Source: Emiliania huxleyi CCMP1516
Taxonomy: Eukaryota > Haptophyta > Isochrysidales > Noelaerhabdaceae
Reading direction: 5' to 3'
Assembly (NCBI RefSeq): GCF_000372725.1
Contig: NW_005201392.1
Coordinates: 54,667-118,666, forward strand
Length of the DNA: 64,000 nt
A program made the position numbers and the translations under genes. This document shows, one piece after another, positions 21,668 to 33,700 of the stretch (position 1 is its first letter; each line of letters begins with the position of its first letter). The notes below the pieces were generated by a model. The model did no database searches, was not told where the DNA came from, and saw nothing but the letters and a program-made list of their open reading frames with translations.

Positions 21668-23590
21668 TTATGCACTCCTCGATCCGAGGACCGACGCGGC
21701 CCAGCTCCACCTGCCCTGCACCGTCGTGTGGAGCGCCGTCAGCCCGCGGCAAACGCGACGCCCGAGCGGGCTGCCTGTGTCGGCGAGCGCCGCGCAGAGC
21801 TTCTCGCGCGGCGCGGCGACGCTCAGCGAGCGCAGCGCCTGCAGGTACGGCCGCGCCCAGTACGCGTTGTACGTCTCGCCGAGCAGCTCCGGCCCCTGCC
21901 ACCAGTTGAGCGCGACGCTCAGCCCCCCGCCAGGACCGCTCCGCGTCGCCACCTGATGCCACCACTCCGGTGGCAGGTAGAGGACGTCCCCCGAATGCAG
22001 CCGGCACTGCAGTACCCCAAGCGACCGGCCGGCCGCGCCCGGGTGCGCCAGGTCGGCCGGCGAGAAGGAGGGGCTGAGCTCGTGCAAACTGCGTGGACAA
22101 GGGGAAGTGTCGATTATTGGTAGGCTCGCGGGTGGATGAGGCAAGGGGGAGGGGGATGGGAGGCGCAGAGGCAAGGAGAATGAAGCCGCACCGGCGTGTG
22201 CGGTAGCCGCCCATCTGGGAAGAGGGATCGACAGCCTCTGCGCGCTCGAGCTGTCGCGTCGGGCGGTGCCCCCAGCGCAACGCACCCCCAGCGGCGGGCG
22301 GAGCAACCGAGAAGTTCTTCTCGCCAGCGAGAACCTGCAACAGTGTATACTGCGATATCGCCGAGATTGGTGAGCAGGGCCACGTCTACCTAGCGCGCCG
22401 CGTAAAAGTTGTGGTGAGCATCCCAGTGCGCCCCTGCGTGGACCTCGCCCGCCGACATCCACACCATGGCCTGTTCACAATCGCAATCGTGGATCACGCC
22501 GCGCCGTTTCAAAGCCACACCGCGCAAAGGCGCGCCGCCTTCGACTTGGTCGGGAGGGATGCTTGTTGATAGAGTGGCTGCAGCATCACCTTGAGTGGGC
22601 CCGCCTCCGCAACGCCGCCCGGCACCCCCTCCAACAAGCGGGTCAGGTGGCGGGGCGGCGCGCTCCGCTGGCGGCAGCCGTCCGCCGGCGCAGTGTGCAG
22701 GAGTACCTTCACGGAAGGGGGGCAGTACAGCCAGTAGTCGTCGCCGTCAAGGTCTGTGACATAGTGCCGCGAGATGTTGCCGACACCTTGCCGACCTTGG
22801 TCCGTCAGCAGCTGGATGGCATCGCGCAGTGGCAGTGAGCTCTTCGCTGGAAACACCACCTGTTCATGGGCGGCCACGTGAGGACACGTCGGCGGTGGGT
22901 GCTCTTATGGCCACGTGAGTGACCGCGTCGTCGTCCGGAGTCACGACATCAAATCCGCTCACCGCGGCAGGAATGCTCGCCACCTACTCTGCCATCTGAC
23001 GAGTGGGGTGCCCATCACCGGCCAGCCTCGCACCTCTTCCTGCCCACCTTGACATGCTCCTCCGGCCCGAGCCGCGCCACGAGCTCCTCCACCGAGCCCT
23101 GTGCCCACTCTGCCGCCTGCCAGCTTGAGGCGGCGCCGCGCAGGATGAGTGGTCGCGGCGAGGGCGACTCTGCGCGCAGTCCAGCGGCGGCGAGAAAAGT
23201 GGCAACGTCAGGCACGCCTTGCAACTCATCACACAGACTTTCCGCCGTGCTTGCGTTGCCAGCCGCCAGATCACGGGGCCAGCCGCGAAAGTTGGGGACC
23301 GGAGCGCCTGGCGCGGCAGCGAAGGCGATTGCGAACGCCGCGACTGCGAGCAATGACGCCCAGCGTAAAGTGACGATAAGTGCCGCGGTGCGGAAAACTC
23401 CGAGCACGCAGCAGACGGTGATAAGCGATCTGCTCACGGCAAAGGTGAGCGCAAGCGCGCCGATTTCGATGGCAACGAGAGGGCCGGAGGAGGAAGAGCG
23501 GGACGTGGATGCCTGCGGCTCGGCGGAGGAGGAGGAGGGAGAGGATGGGCTGCTGCCGGATCCGGCCGAGCGTCGCCTCGGCTTTGGCAT
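21668..23590 (-). CDS. JmjC/cupin-8 family Fe(II), 2-oxoglutarate-dependent oxygenase with N-terminal membrane helices
   Basis: Exon 1 starts MPKPRRRSAGSG (ATG 23590); a Ser-rich stretch precedes hydrophobic helices (EIGALALTFAVSRSL; WASLLAVAAFAIAFAA). Exon 2 (from 22859) carries VVFPAKSSLPLRDAIQLL and DDYWLYCPPSVK. A further exon gives MVWMSAGEVHAGAHWDAHHNFYA, whose H-W-D is the expected HxD iron motif; the next starts VLAGEKNFSVAPP. The last gives LHSGDVLYLPPEWWHQVATR, whose H-Q-V is the third iron ligand, then LNWWQ. This is the usual order in cupin-8 JmjC proteins, which hydroxylate proteins or RNA. The helices suggest an ER or other membrane anchor. Several acceptors read TGAACAG. Exact junctions between 22100 and 22560 are approximate. 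Confidence 0.8.
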
Positions 23591-23880
23591 GAATGTTTCT
23601 GTGCACCACGGTCGTACGGTCGTCCCCAAAGTTGGTTGGCCGTCCAGTAACCGAATCCGGCGATTTTATTTTCTTCTACAGCGCGCCGCCTTCTTTTCTT
23701 CAACCTGTTTCCGTTAGGTTTTTTGTTGGCAAAGCAAGACACAGCGCTCACACAAAATCACAGTGGGTGGAAAGCGAACTTAACAGGGGTCGATTAGGGC
23801 CACCCTGTCCAGAGGCAGAGGTAGGTAGTAGGTAGAGGTAGGAGGTAGGTGCTTTCTGAGATCTTGCAATCGTGAGTCTC

Positions 23881-23985
23881 GCGCCTTGCGGGGGGGGGAG
23901 CGGGAAGGAGGAACCTCTTCCCAAGAGCACTCTTGGAGCGCCGCCACTACCACCCAGAGCGCTGCAAGCAGCGCCGGGCAATGAT
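23881..23985 (+). repeat. Dispersed repeat (copy 2 at 54537-54610)
   Basis: GCGCCTTGCGGGGGGG, then GAGGAACCTCTT, then CAGCGCCGGGC, all in the same order, recur at 54537-54610. Spacing differs by about 25 bp. Likely two remnants of one mobile or structured element. Confidence 0.6.
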
Positions 23986-24084
23986 CGAGCGAGTCTATGC
24001 AGCCCTCGGCCACGCTCTCCTCGTAAGCATTTCCGTTGCATGGGACCCCCCCCCCCCTCCCCCTCCCCCCCCGACGAGTTGCAT

Positions 24085-24150
24085 TTGCGAAAAAGAAAGA
24101 AAGAAAGCACACAGACACCCCAAGGGAGGGATGGGAGGACGGCACGCCGC
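24085..24150 (-). mobile_element. Introner-like element copy B
   Basis: On the minus strand it reads GTCCTCCCATCCCTCCC, then TTGGGGTGTCTGTGTGC, then (TTTC)n. It shares more than 20 nt of additional left flank (AATCCCTGTGTGGTGGCGGC) with copy D at 47705, so the element is longer than the insert at 9989. A target-site duplication is not clear here. Confidence 0.65.
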
Positions 24151-24895
24151 CACCACACAGGGATTTTCCGGAGAGGAGTGTGGTGCTAGCCGTCGCCCAC
24201 CCTTGGGCGTCCGCCTCTTCCTATCCTATCTCTCTTCGCAGTCTCTCGCCGATTCTCGCTGCAACCTTCATGCCACCTCGCGGTCGTCCCACTCTCGTCG
24301 TTCTCTCTCCTGTTGCTTCTTCCATCCCATTTGCGAGGAGTTCTCTCGGATTCCACGACGAATTCTTATCGGATTGCGACGGCTGACCCGCCCGGTGCCA
24401 GGGACCTGGTACCTGCAATGGTTCCCACTGCCGAAGGCTCCGAGCGCCCGCTGAAAAAAAATTAAATATTCTTAGCTTCGCCCTTGCCTCCGAGACTAGG
24501 GACAGAACCCACCCGTACACAGGAGAGATGGGACTGCGCCTCGCCCTCGCTTGCCCTGACTGCACAGGATAGCGTGCCCCGATGACGGCGACACTTAGCG
24601 AGGGTCACTGCGCAAGGAGGTTCGGTTTTGCCTTTCTCTGTGCTCTCGGGGGAATGTTCCCTCGACGCCCACGGCCTTTTTGAGGTTTCGTACTAATGAC
24701 GTCCTTCTTGGCACTTCGTGCGTCGGTGTGTGCGTATCTATAGTGTCTAATTCCCCGGTATTTTTTTATTTTATTTTTTTATTTTTATGCTATATAGGTT
24801 GCCCGCCGGCGTCCCCTATCATCTACTCTGCTTACTTCGGCCGACGGCCGCTCGGTGGTCGAGTGGCTGCCGGATCGAGTCTGCAGCGTTGACCC

Positions 24896-24995
24896 NNNNN
24901 NNNNNNNNNNNNNNNNNNNNNNNNNNNNNNNNNNNNNNNNNNNNNNNNNNNNNNNNNNNNNNNNNNNNNNNNNNNNNNNNNNNNNNNNNNNNNNN
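24896..24995. other. Assembly gap (100 N)
   Basis: Exactly 100 N, a scaffold gap of unknown true length, lying in intergenic sequence. Confidence 0.95.
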
Positions 24996-25422
24996 TACCT
25001 GCCGTGTGCGCCCGTCCACTACTGCGGGGTTCTCTGGCTGCCTCTGGAAGGCACCGAGAGGGACAAAATGGCGCAAATGGTCAAAATCAAGGTTTTGTAA
25101 CGCGAGCTGTGCCACAGTGAAATGGAACTAGCCCCTGGGACTACGGCTTTATCCTTGTGACGCTCCCTGATAGAGACATCAATGACGCTCCCTGGGTGTC
25201 ATAGTCCTATGTGCTATGAGCGGGGGCTCCCTGGGACTATGAGCGCCGCAGCGGCGCTTGCAGGAAAAGTCAGTAAACTACAGTACGCGATACCCGTTCA
25301 ACAGTTAACACCCGCTCTCCCCACCGCCCTCCCTCGGCTGAACCCCCGCGAGATCCCATATATTGTACGCATGCGCCCAAAGCACTGACAGTCAGCGGCC
25401 ACGCCGCGTGCACTCCTCTCTC

Positions 25423-28400
25423 TCACAGCCACGCCTGCCACGCGGGCGGCTGGCGCGTGAGCGCCTCCTCCGAGGTTGCCTCGGCGACGAGCGCGCGCAG
25501 GTTGGCGTGCACGTCGGCCTGCTTGCCCATCTTTTTGACGAGCTCGGCCGGCGACAGCGCGTGCATCCGCGAGGCCGCCTCGGCCGGCGCGGCGCCCCAC
25601 GGCGGCGAGAAGGGGAGCGGCGCGCCCGTGGCGCCGTCCTCCTCGGGCTGGGCGAGCGTGGCGAGCCAGAGCTCGAGCGGGCACTTGCGCGGCGAGGCGA
25701 AGCACTCGGCGGCGGCGGAGAAGGTGGCGGAGAAAGCGCCGTCCACGCCGAACGGCGTCGCGAGCCGCTGCAGGTTGCGCGTCAGCCGGAAGGGCAGCGG
25801 CTTCTCTGCCGCCGCGCCGGCGGCGGTGAGGTCGGCGGCGCAGGCGAGGTGGACGGCGCCGGTCGCGCGCGAGAAGACGACCGAGCCCGGCTGCAGCGCC
25901 TTGAGCTGCAGCGTGTACGACAGCAGCGCGTGCAGCCCGAGCTGCGCCGTGAGCGCGCGGCGCAGCTCCCACTGCTGCACGAGCGACGGCAGCGACTCGC
26001 GGACGCAACGCAGCAGCGCGTCGTCGGGGACGCCGCGGCACGCGTCGTCGTACGCCTGCCGCAGCCGCTCGCGCCGCGCCTCCTCGTCCGGCGGCGCGAC
26101 GCCCCGCGAGAGTGTGCGCTGGTGCGTGAGCGCGGGACCGAGCGGCGGCAGGCCGGCGGCGGAGCGCGCCGCGTGCAGCACCGACGCGAGGGAGGTCTCG
26201 GAGGGGTCGCACTCGCAGAGCATGACGCCGCGGTCGTTGATCCGCATCGAGAGCGGCAGCGCGAGCGTGACGGCGCGCCGCCGCGTCTCGCGGTACCGAA
26301 GCAGCCGGCGCGTCAGCAGCCGCAGCAGCTGGCTGAGCCGCTCCACAGAGAGCGACGCGTGCGGCCGCAGGGGGGACGGGCCGTTCAGGTAAAAGGTGTG
26401 GCGCGTGAGTGAGTCAGAGAGGAGGACGAAGCGGCGCTGCGTCGCGCCGCTCGCCGCGTCGCGCACAACCGTCACCCCGGGCGCGATCCGGTCGATGACG
26501 GCGAGCTGCTCCATGGCCGGCTCGAGGCCAGCCTCGTACTGGCCGGGCACCTCGACCAGCGGCTGCTGCGAGAGGAGCATGCGCCACGCGCCGCCGTCGA
26601 CTCTGGCGACGCGCGGCGCCGCCGCCAGCTCGGTCGCCAGGCCCGCCCGCACAGCCTCCAGCCGGGCGAGGAGCTCCGAGAGGGTGGGCGGTGGCGAGGC
26701 GATGCACTCGCGCAGCAGAGCCGCGCCCCAGCCGACGGCGAGCGCGCGCGTCTCCGGGTTGTCCGCCCTGGCGAGCTTGCCGGACGAGAGCCCAAAGGCG
26801 GTGCCGATCTTGTTGAGGGCGTCCGTCACGGCGGCGGGCGGCGCGTCGGGCGGCGAGGGCGTCACCGACAGGCCGAGCAGGACCACCTCGTGCACCGCGG
26901 CAAGCAGCCGCTCGGCGACGGTCGGCAGCAGCGACGTCTCGAGGGCGGTGCAGAGGGCGTCGAGCTGAGAGGCGAGCTGCGGGTGCTCGCGCCGCAGCGC
27001 CGCGTCGACCCGCGCAGCCACGCCCTTCCCCTCGTAGCTGGGCTGCGGCGCCGGCTCGGCGCCCACGGCCGGGGGCGTGAGCACGCGCAGCAGAGGGTCG
27101 GAGCCTGGAGCGGCGGCGGGGAGGCCCGCAGAGGGGGGGCGGGCCGCCGCCGCCGCGCCGGCCGCCGCGGGCGCACCGGCGGGCGACGGCGCGACGGCGG
27201 CGGTGGCCGCCACGGCGCAGGCAGCGGGCGCAGAGGAGGGGTCTGTCTTGACCGCCGTCGGGGCGGACGGCGGCGCGGCGGGCAGCGCGCCGCCGGCGGG
27301 CGCGGCGGGCGCGGCGGTGGGCGTGGCGGGGTGCATGCTCTCCTGCTTGGTGACGGCGCTCGTGATGCTGGGCGCGGAGGTGAGCGGCGGCGGCGTGGCG
27401 GAGGTGGCGGGTGCGCCGCCGCCCTCTGCCGCCGCGGGCGCCGACGCCGACGCCGCGGCGGCGCGCTGCTCGTCCGCGCGCGCCTCCGCCTCCTTCTCCG
27501 CCCGCTCCTGGGCGGGGGGCTTCCACAGCGCGGGGGGGGAGGCGTCGCCGACGGCCGAGGTGCCGAGGTGCGACTGGCTGTACGCCCTCAGCGGGTAGTA
27601 CAGCGGCTGCGGGTACGAGCGCGCCAGCCGGAGCAGCACGTGCTGCGCCTGCGCGCCGTACCCCTTGCGCAGTCCGCGCAGCAGCTGCGGCAGCCACGGC
27701 AGCCACTGCCAGAGCGGCACCGCGTCGGCGTGCTCGCCCAGCACGCGCGCGGCAGTCTCGCCCGGCAGCGCGTCCAGCAGCGACAGCACGCGCGGCATCA
27801 CGTTGGCGCCCTTGGTCGCAGACAGCTGCAGCGACAGCAGGTAGCACGTGAGGGCCCGCTCGGCCATCGCCGGGGCGGTGCCGCCGGGCGAGGCGGCGCC
27901 GCCAGAGGTCGGCGGCGGCGCGGCGGCGTCCACCTGCATGGCGGAGCCGCCGTTGCCCGCGAGGAGCGTGCGGTACGCGCGGTCGTAAAAGAGCGCCCAG
28001 AGCAGCCAGCCGCGCGGCATCTCAGCGTGCAGCGAGACGGCCGTCGCGAAGGCCTGCGAGACGGCCTCCTCGTCGCCGGCGGAGAGGCCGCCGCTCGCGT
28101 CGGCGAGGGCGAGGAGGAGCTCCCCCTTGGTCGCGAAGAGCTCAGCGCGCTGCGGCGTCGCCATGAACTGCACGTCGGCCTGCAGCAGCGCCTGCAAGCC
28201 CTGCTTCAGGTACTGCGGCATCTGCAAGCAAGAGCGCGCCTGCTCGCGCAGCTTTGAGAAGGCGTCGTGCAGCTGCTCGCCCGCCACGCCCGCCGTGACG
28301 GTCTGCACCTTTGCGATGATCGAGACGCAAGCCTGGGGCAGGTTCTGCCGCCGCGCGACGTGCGCGAACCGGACGACCGTCCACAGGAGCTCGCGGTAGC

Positions 28401-30488
28401 CCTTCGTGGCGAGGGCGGGGTTCTCGCTGCCGGCGAGGCGGCCGAGCACATTGTTGATGTGCGAAAACATGTGGTTGCGCCACGAAACGAGGTCGTTCCA
28501 CGCAGGCAGCTCCTCCCAGACGTTGGGCAGCCGCTCGCGCCACGTCACGAGGATCGAGTTTAGGTCCGGCACCTGGTTGTTGCGCTGCGCGGTGTTGAGC
28601 TCGAGCAGCATCTGCGCCGACTCCTGCAGCTCCTGGAACTGCTGAAACATCTGCAGCAGGTGCGTGTGCGACGAGAGCGAGACGGGCGGCAGCGAGCACC
28701 ACTGGGCGAGCGCGATCTGGATGCCCTCGTTGCAGCGCCCCTCCGCCTCGGCGAGCTTGCCGTCGTGGATGGCCGCGTACGTCTGCAGCATCTTGAGCGC
28801 CGCCTGCGAGCGCATGTCGCACCGGCGGAAGAGGTCGCGCAGCCGCTCCCAGTCCGCCGACTTCCACGCGCACTCCATCAGCAGCGCCGGCTGCGACCCC
28901 GGCCACGCCTTTGCGTACTCCGAGAGGAGCTCCCACTGGTTGAGCGCCTTTGCGGAGCGGACGATGCCCTCCTCCCACAGCGCGAGCTCGGGCTGCGGCG
29001 TGTTGACGAGCGTCATCTCGCCCGCCTGCCACCGGCTCATGCACTCTGCGTACGCGTCCTGCGCCGCCTGCCACGCGCCGTACTGCTCGAGTTAGCTTAT
29101 TTCATTATATTATATTATATTATATTTATTATATTATCCGCCTGCCACGCGCCGTACTGCTCGAGCGCGAGAGCGCGCCGCGTCTCGGCGTGCAATGCGC
29201 GCTGCTTCCACACGGCGGCGTGCCCGTCCCGGTCGCCCAGCGCGCTGTGCAGGGAGGCGAGCGCGTCGTACCACGCCGGCTCCGTGGGCGCGAGAGCGAG
29301 CGACTGCTGCAGCAGCGGCATCGCGAGGTGCCACGCGTTGTGCCGCGCGGCGAGCGAGCGCAACGTGGCCGCCGGCAGCCGCGGCGCGGGCGAGCAGGCG
29401 CAGAGCGCCGCGAGCCACGCCTGGACGACGTTGGGCGAGTGGCCGGCCGTCTTGTTGTGCGCGGGCCGCTGCAGCGTCGAGAGGAGCGGCTTGTAGTGCG
29501 CCAGCTGCTCGGACGCGGTGAGCGTGCGCCACAGCTGCGGGAAGAGGGCGACCCACGCCTCGCAAGCGAGCCGCGCCGCGGAAGGGTCGTGCAGCAGCTC
29601 GCACAGCGGCGCGAGCAGCTCGCCCACGCTCAGCCGCCGCGCGCACGCGGTGAGGAAGGCGGCCGCGTCGCGCATCAGACCTGCGGCCTGCCCGCTCACG
29701 ACGCGCACCTCGCCCCGCCCCGCCGCCGCGCCGCCCGCCGCGCCGCCCGCCGCGCCGCCCGCCGCGCCGCCGGGGGTGAGCTCGGCGACCGGCAGCGGCA
29801 GCGCCGCGCCGCACACCGCCGCCGGCTGGTCGGGGTCCGTGGCGGCGAGCAGCACCTGCACGCCCTGCCGCAGCCAGAACGCGCCGCTCGCGGCGGCGAC
29901 GGCCGCCGGCCCCGAGTCATTCTCGTTCGAGGAGATGACGTGCGCGATGCGGTGAGCGACGGAGCCGCCGACGGCGCGGGAGAGGTGCGCCGAGAAAGCG
30001 CGCCGCGTCGCTGCGTCGCGCGAGCGGAGGCCGAGCAGCAGCCCCGCTTCGAGCCGGAGGGGGCCGCTGGTGGCGGCGGTGGAGGGGGTGCCGCGCGGAG
30101 GGTTTGGCAGCAGCATCTCGCGCCCCGGAAGCGACTCGTCGGCGAGCACGCGCGCGGCGACGGCGAGGTAGGCCGCGTGCAGCCGCGGCGCGGACGTCGC
30201 CTCGACGCAGCCCAGCTTGAGCAGCAGCGAGGCGCGCTCCTTTGGCTGCAGGTTTGGCGGCGCCCCCGGCGGCGCGACGATCCAGCTGCCCGCCGTTTTG
30301 ACGACGAGCATCAGCAGCTCAACGTCGTGCGCGCGCTCGGCCAGCCGCTCGAGCGCGAGCAGGAAGGTCTTGCGCGCGTCGCCGCTGTCGGGCAGCCGCG
30401 CCGAGCCGAGCCGGATCGTGAGGCGCAGCGAGGGCAGCAGCAGCTCCTCTGCTGTCGGCGAAGAGGCCGCGCCGGACGCGCCGGGCGA

Positions 30489-30529
<41 letters not shown>

Positions 30530-30726
30530 GCGGCTCGGGCTTGCGCGAGAGGTGGTCCTTGGCGAGCCGGGCGAGGAGCTTGGTGATTGCGACGTGCTGC
30601 TTCGAGAGCAGATCCGGAGCGAACCCACCAACCACCAGGAGCAGCCGGAGCGACGAGTGCGCGCGCACCACCGAAAAGTCGCGCGCCGGCGCGGGCGGCG
30701 GCGCGGCGCCGCCCTGGCCCGCCTGC

Positions 30727-30773
<47 letters not shown>

Positions 30774-33700
30774 AGGGTCCTTGGTACCCAGGCCGAGCGC
30801 ACACGCCTCTGCGAGCCAGTGCATGAAGCTAGCGACGTCGCCCTGCGTCTGCGGCGCCTGCCGCGCGACGCGGCCGAGGTTTTGGAGCGCGTCCTTGAGG
30901 AAGGCCTCGAGGGCGGACACCATCTTTTGGCTCTCGAGGTGGTGCTCGAGCGCCGGCGCGAGCAGCGCGTGCAGCGACTTGAGGTGGCGCACCAGGAAGG
31001 CCGGCTGCCGCTTGATGATCGCGTGCAGCACCGCCAGCCCCGTCAGCAGCAGGTTTGAGCCGTCCGCGCCGCCGGCCGAAGCCGCGCCGTCCTTGGCGGC
31101 GGCGGCGTTGGCCGAGGAGCGCGAGGCCTCCTGGAACTGCTTGTCGAGGAAGGCGTACTTGATTGCAACCTCAGGCCAGAGGGAGAGCCCCGACGCGAGG
31201 AGGGAGACGCAGCGCTCCGACAGCTCCGGCCCGTCGCGCCCCTCGGCCGCCATCAACGCCACGCGGATCAGAAAGTTGACCAGCACCTCAACGATGGCCG
31301 CAGAGGGCCGAAACTCCTCCTCCGCCGGCGCGGAGGCGGGCGCGACGGCGGCGGGCGCGGAGGCGGGCGCGGAGGCGGGCGCGGAGGCGGGCGCGGAGGC
31401 GGGTGCGGAGGCGGGCGCGACGGCGGCGGCCGAGGCGGCGGCGGGCGAGGCGAGCGCCGTGGCGGCGGCGGCGGGCGAGCGGGCGGCGGGCGAACGGGCG
31501 GTGGCGGGCGCGATCGCTGCGGCGGCGGCGCTGCCGGCGACGGCGGCAGCGGCGGCCGCCGCCGCCGCCGCCGCCGCTGCCACTGCTGGCGAGGCGGCGA
31601 CAGCGGCGGCTGCGGCTGCGGCTGGCGTCACCTGCCTGGCCGCGCCGCGCGCCGCTGCCGCTGCGGTGGCGGAGACCGCGCCCTCAACCTCCATCGGTGC
31701 GTCGGGCCTGCCGGCGGGCGGCGAGGGCGGCGCCGACGGCGGCGGCTCCACCTTTGCTGCTGCGGACTCCGTGCCGGGCGGCGCCCCTGCCGACGGAGCC
31801 CCGCCCGGCGCCGCCTGCGCCCCGTCCGTCTTTTGCAGCTTCGCGGGCGCGCCGCCGGCGGCGCCGGCCGCCGCGGGCGACTCTGCCGGCCGCTTTGCGC
31901 CCGCGGTGGGCGTGGCGGGGCCGGTGGATGCGGGCCGCGTTGTTGGCAGGCTGGCGGCCTCGATGCGCTGCATCTCCCACGAGATGATGAGCTGCGCGAG
32001 GTCGATGGCGAGCCTGCGGTTGTCGGTGGAGCAGTTTGGCGAGAGGCCGATCCGGTTGAGCGAGTTGACCATCTGCGGCACGAACTGGGCGGAGGAGGAG
32101 TAGAAGAGGGCGGGGTGGCGCACGACGAGCTGCCAGATGTGGATGAGCTGCGGCAGCGAATGCCCCTCCTCAACCACGATCTTCTTGGTCCACTTGATCC
32201 ACGTCGGGTACTTGTGGTCGCCCGCCGGCAGCCGCGACGGCAGCGCCGGCGTGAGGATGTCGAGGGCGCGCTTGACCAGCGCGCGCGCGTCCGGCTGGAA
32301 CGTGCGCAGCAGCGCGACGTACACCTGCAGGATGATCTTTGGCGGCGTGTCGTAGACCTGGATGAACCGGCAGACGTTGACGTAGGCGCACTGCTTCGAC
32401 TGCGTGTCCTCGCTCTTGAGGTGGTTCCACGAGAACTTGATGAGCTCCTTGCGGTGGTCGACCAGCTGCTCCGGGACGTGCTCGATCAGCAGCGTCGCCA
32501 GCCGCAGCAGCTCGATGCGCAGCGCCTCGTCGTAGGATGCGAGCATGTCGCCGCCGAGCAGCCGGTGCACGATGGTCGCGATCACCTCCTTGGACAGGAC
32601 CGCCTCGCCCTCGCCCTTTGCGAACGACGCGCAGAGCATCGGCAGCGCAATCAGCTGCAGCGCCTGGACGCGGTCCTCGCGCGCCGTGCGCGACGACTGG
32701 AAGAAGCGGAGGAAGTAGCGGAGGCAGGCGACGCGCTGCGCGACCGAGTAGCCTGTCGCGACCTCCTCCAGGTAGAAGAGCTTGAGAAAGTCGTACGCCA
32801 CGAGCGTGTGGTGCGAGAAGATGGACAGCATGAGGAAGAGCAGCTCGATGTGCCCGTCGCCAATCTCGTCGCCGAGCGCCTTTGCCTGGTGGCGCAGGCA
32901 CGAGACGAAGCACTTTGCGATCACCTTAAACTCGCGCACTTGCTCAAGCGGCATGGCCGCCTGCTCCTCCGCCGCGAGCCGCTCCTGCGAGCTCCAGATC
33001 TGGACGAGAGCCTGCAGCACGTCCGGGCAAGACGGCAGCCAGTCGGGCTTGAGCTTGCAGAGCCCGTGGACCAGAGCCACCCCCTGGTACCGCAGCTGCG
33101 CGGCGACCTGTCGCTCGGTCGTGCTGCGCGCCGCCTCGAGCGTGCGCTGGAGCAGCGGCTGCCACTGGCGCGCAAGCTCGTCGCGCACCTCGGCGGCGTG
33201 CTTGTACCGGACGAGCGAGAGGAGGTAGCGGAACGCCTTTGCAACGTCCTCGCGCCTCTCCTTGGTCGCCGCGTCCGCAGGCAGCGTGATCCGGTCGAGC
33301 AGGTGGGACACCGTCTCCTTTGCGTGACGATTGAGGTACGGCACCAGCGCCTCCCGGTGTGGCGACCAGTGGCGGCCGAGGGCTGTCGAGCCAGGTAGCA
33401 CCGCCTCGAGGGAGAGGGAGACCGACACAAGCTCGGTCAGGAACTTGTCGGGCGCGGGGGGCAGGAGGTGGAAGAGAGAGAGGATCGCGCAGGGGATCTT
33501 GACGTCGTCGCCGGGGCGGAACGTCTTTGCCTTCGCCAGCGCCTCGGGGTCCGTCCAGCGACGGAGGTGCTCGAGGAGCTTCTCGCCGAGGGTGAGGTTG
33601 AAGAAGTTGGAGAGCAGCGAGAGCAGGCGCGAGAGGCCCTGCAGCAGCGGCACCGACAGCTTGCGGTAGTCGGCCAGGTTGAGCAAGATCGGGCGCAGGC

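Larger units (their letters stand above)
23591..25422. other. Repeat-rich intergenic region with gap
   Basis: Between the JmjC gene and the 3' end of TRRAP. It contains GGTAGGTA repeats (23815-23855), a dispersed repeat (23881-23985), an introner-like element copy (24085-24150), a T-rich stretch (24755-24790), the N gap at 24896-24995 and CTCCCTGGGACTATGAG repeats (25160-25245). Open frames here have no domain or sensible composition. Confidence 0.5.

Noticed and set aside
23748..24158. Minus-strand frame MWWRRAVLPSLPWGVCVLSF as a gene
   Set aside because: The apparent start region is the introner-like repeat; no conserved domain and no continuation.
29190..33400. Very long plus-strand open frames antisense to TRRAP
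   Set aside because: They are mirror frames of a high-GC coding region; peptides are Arg/Gln/Glu low complexity, while the minus strand gives clear TRRAP homology.
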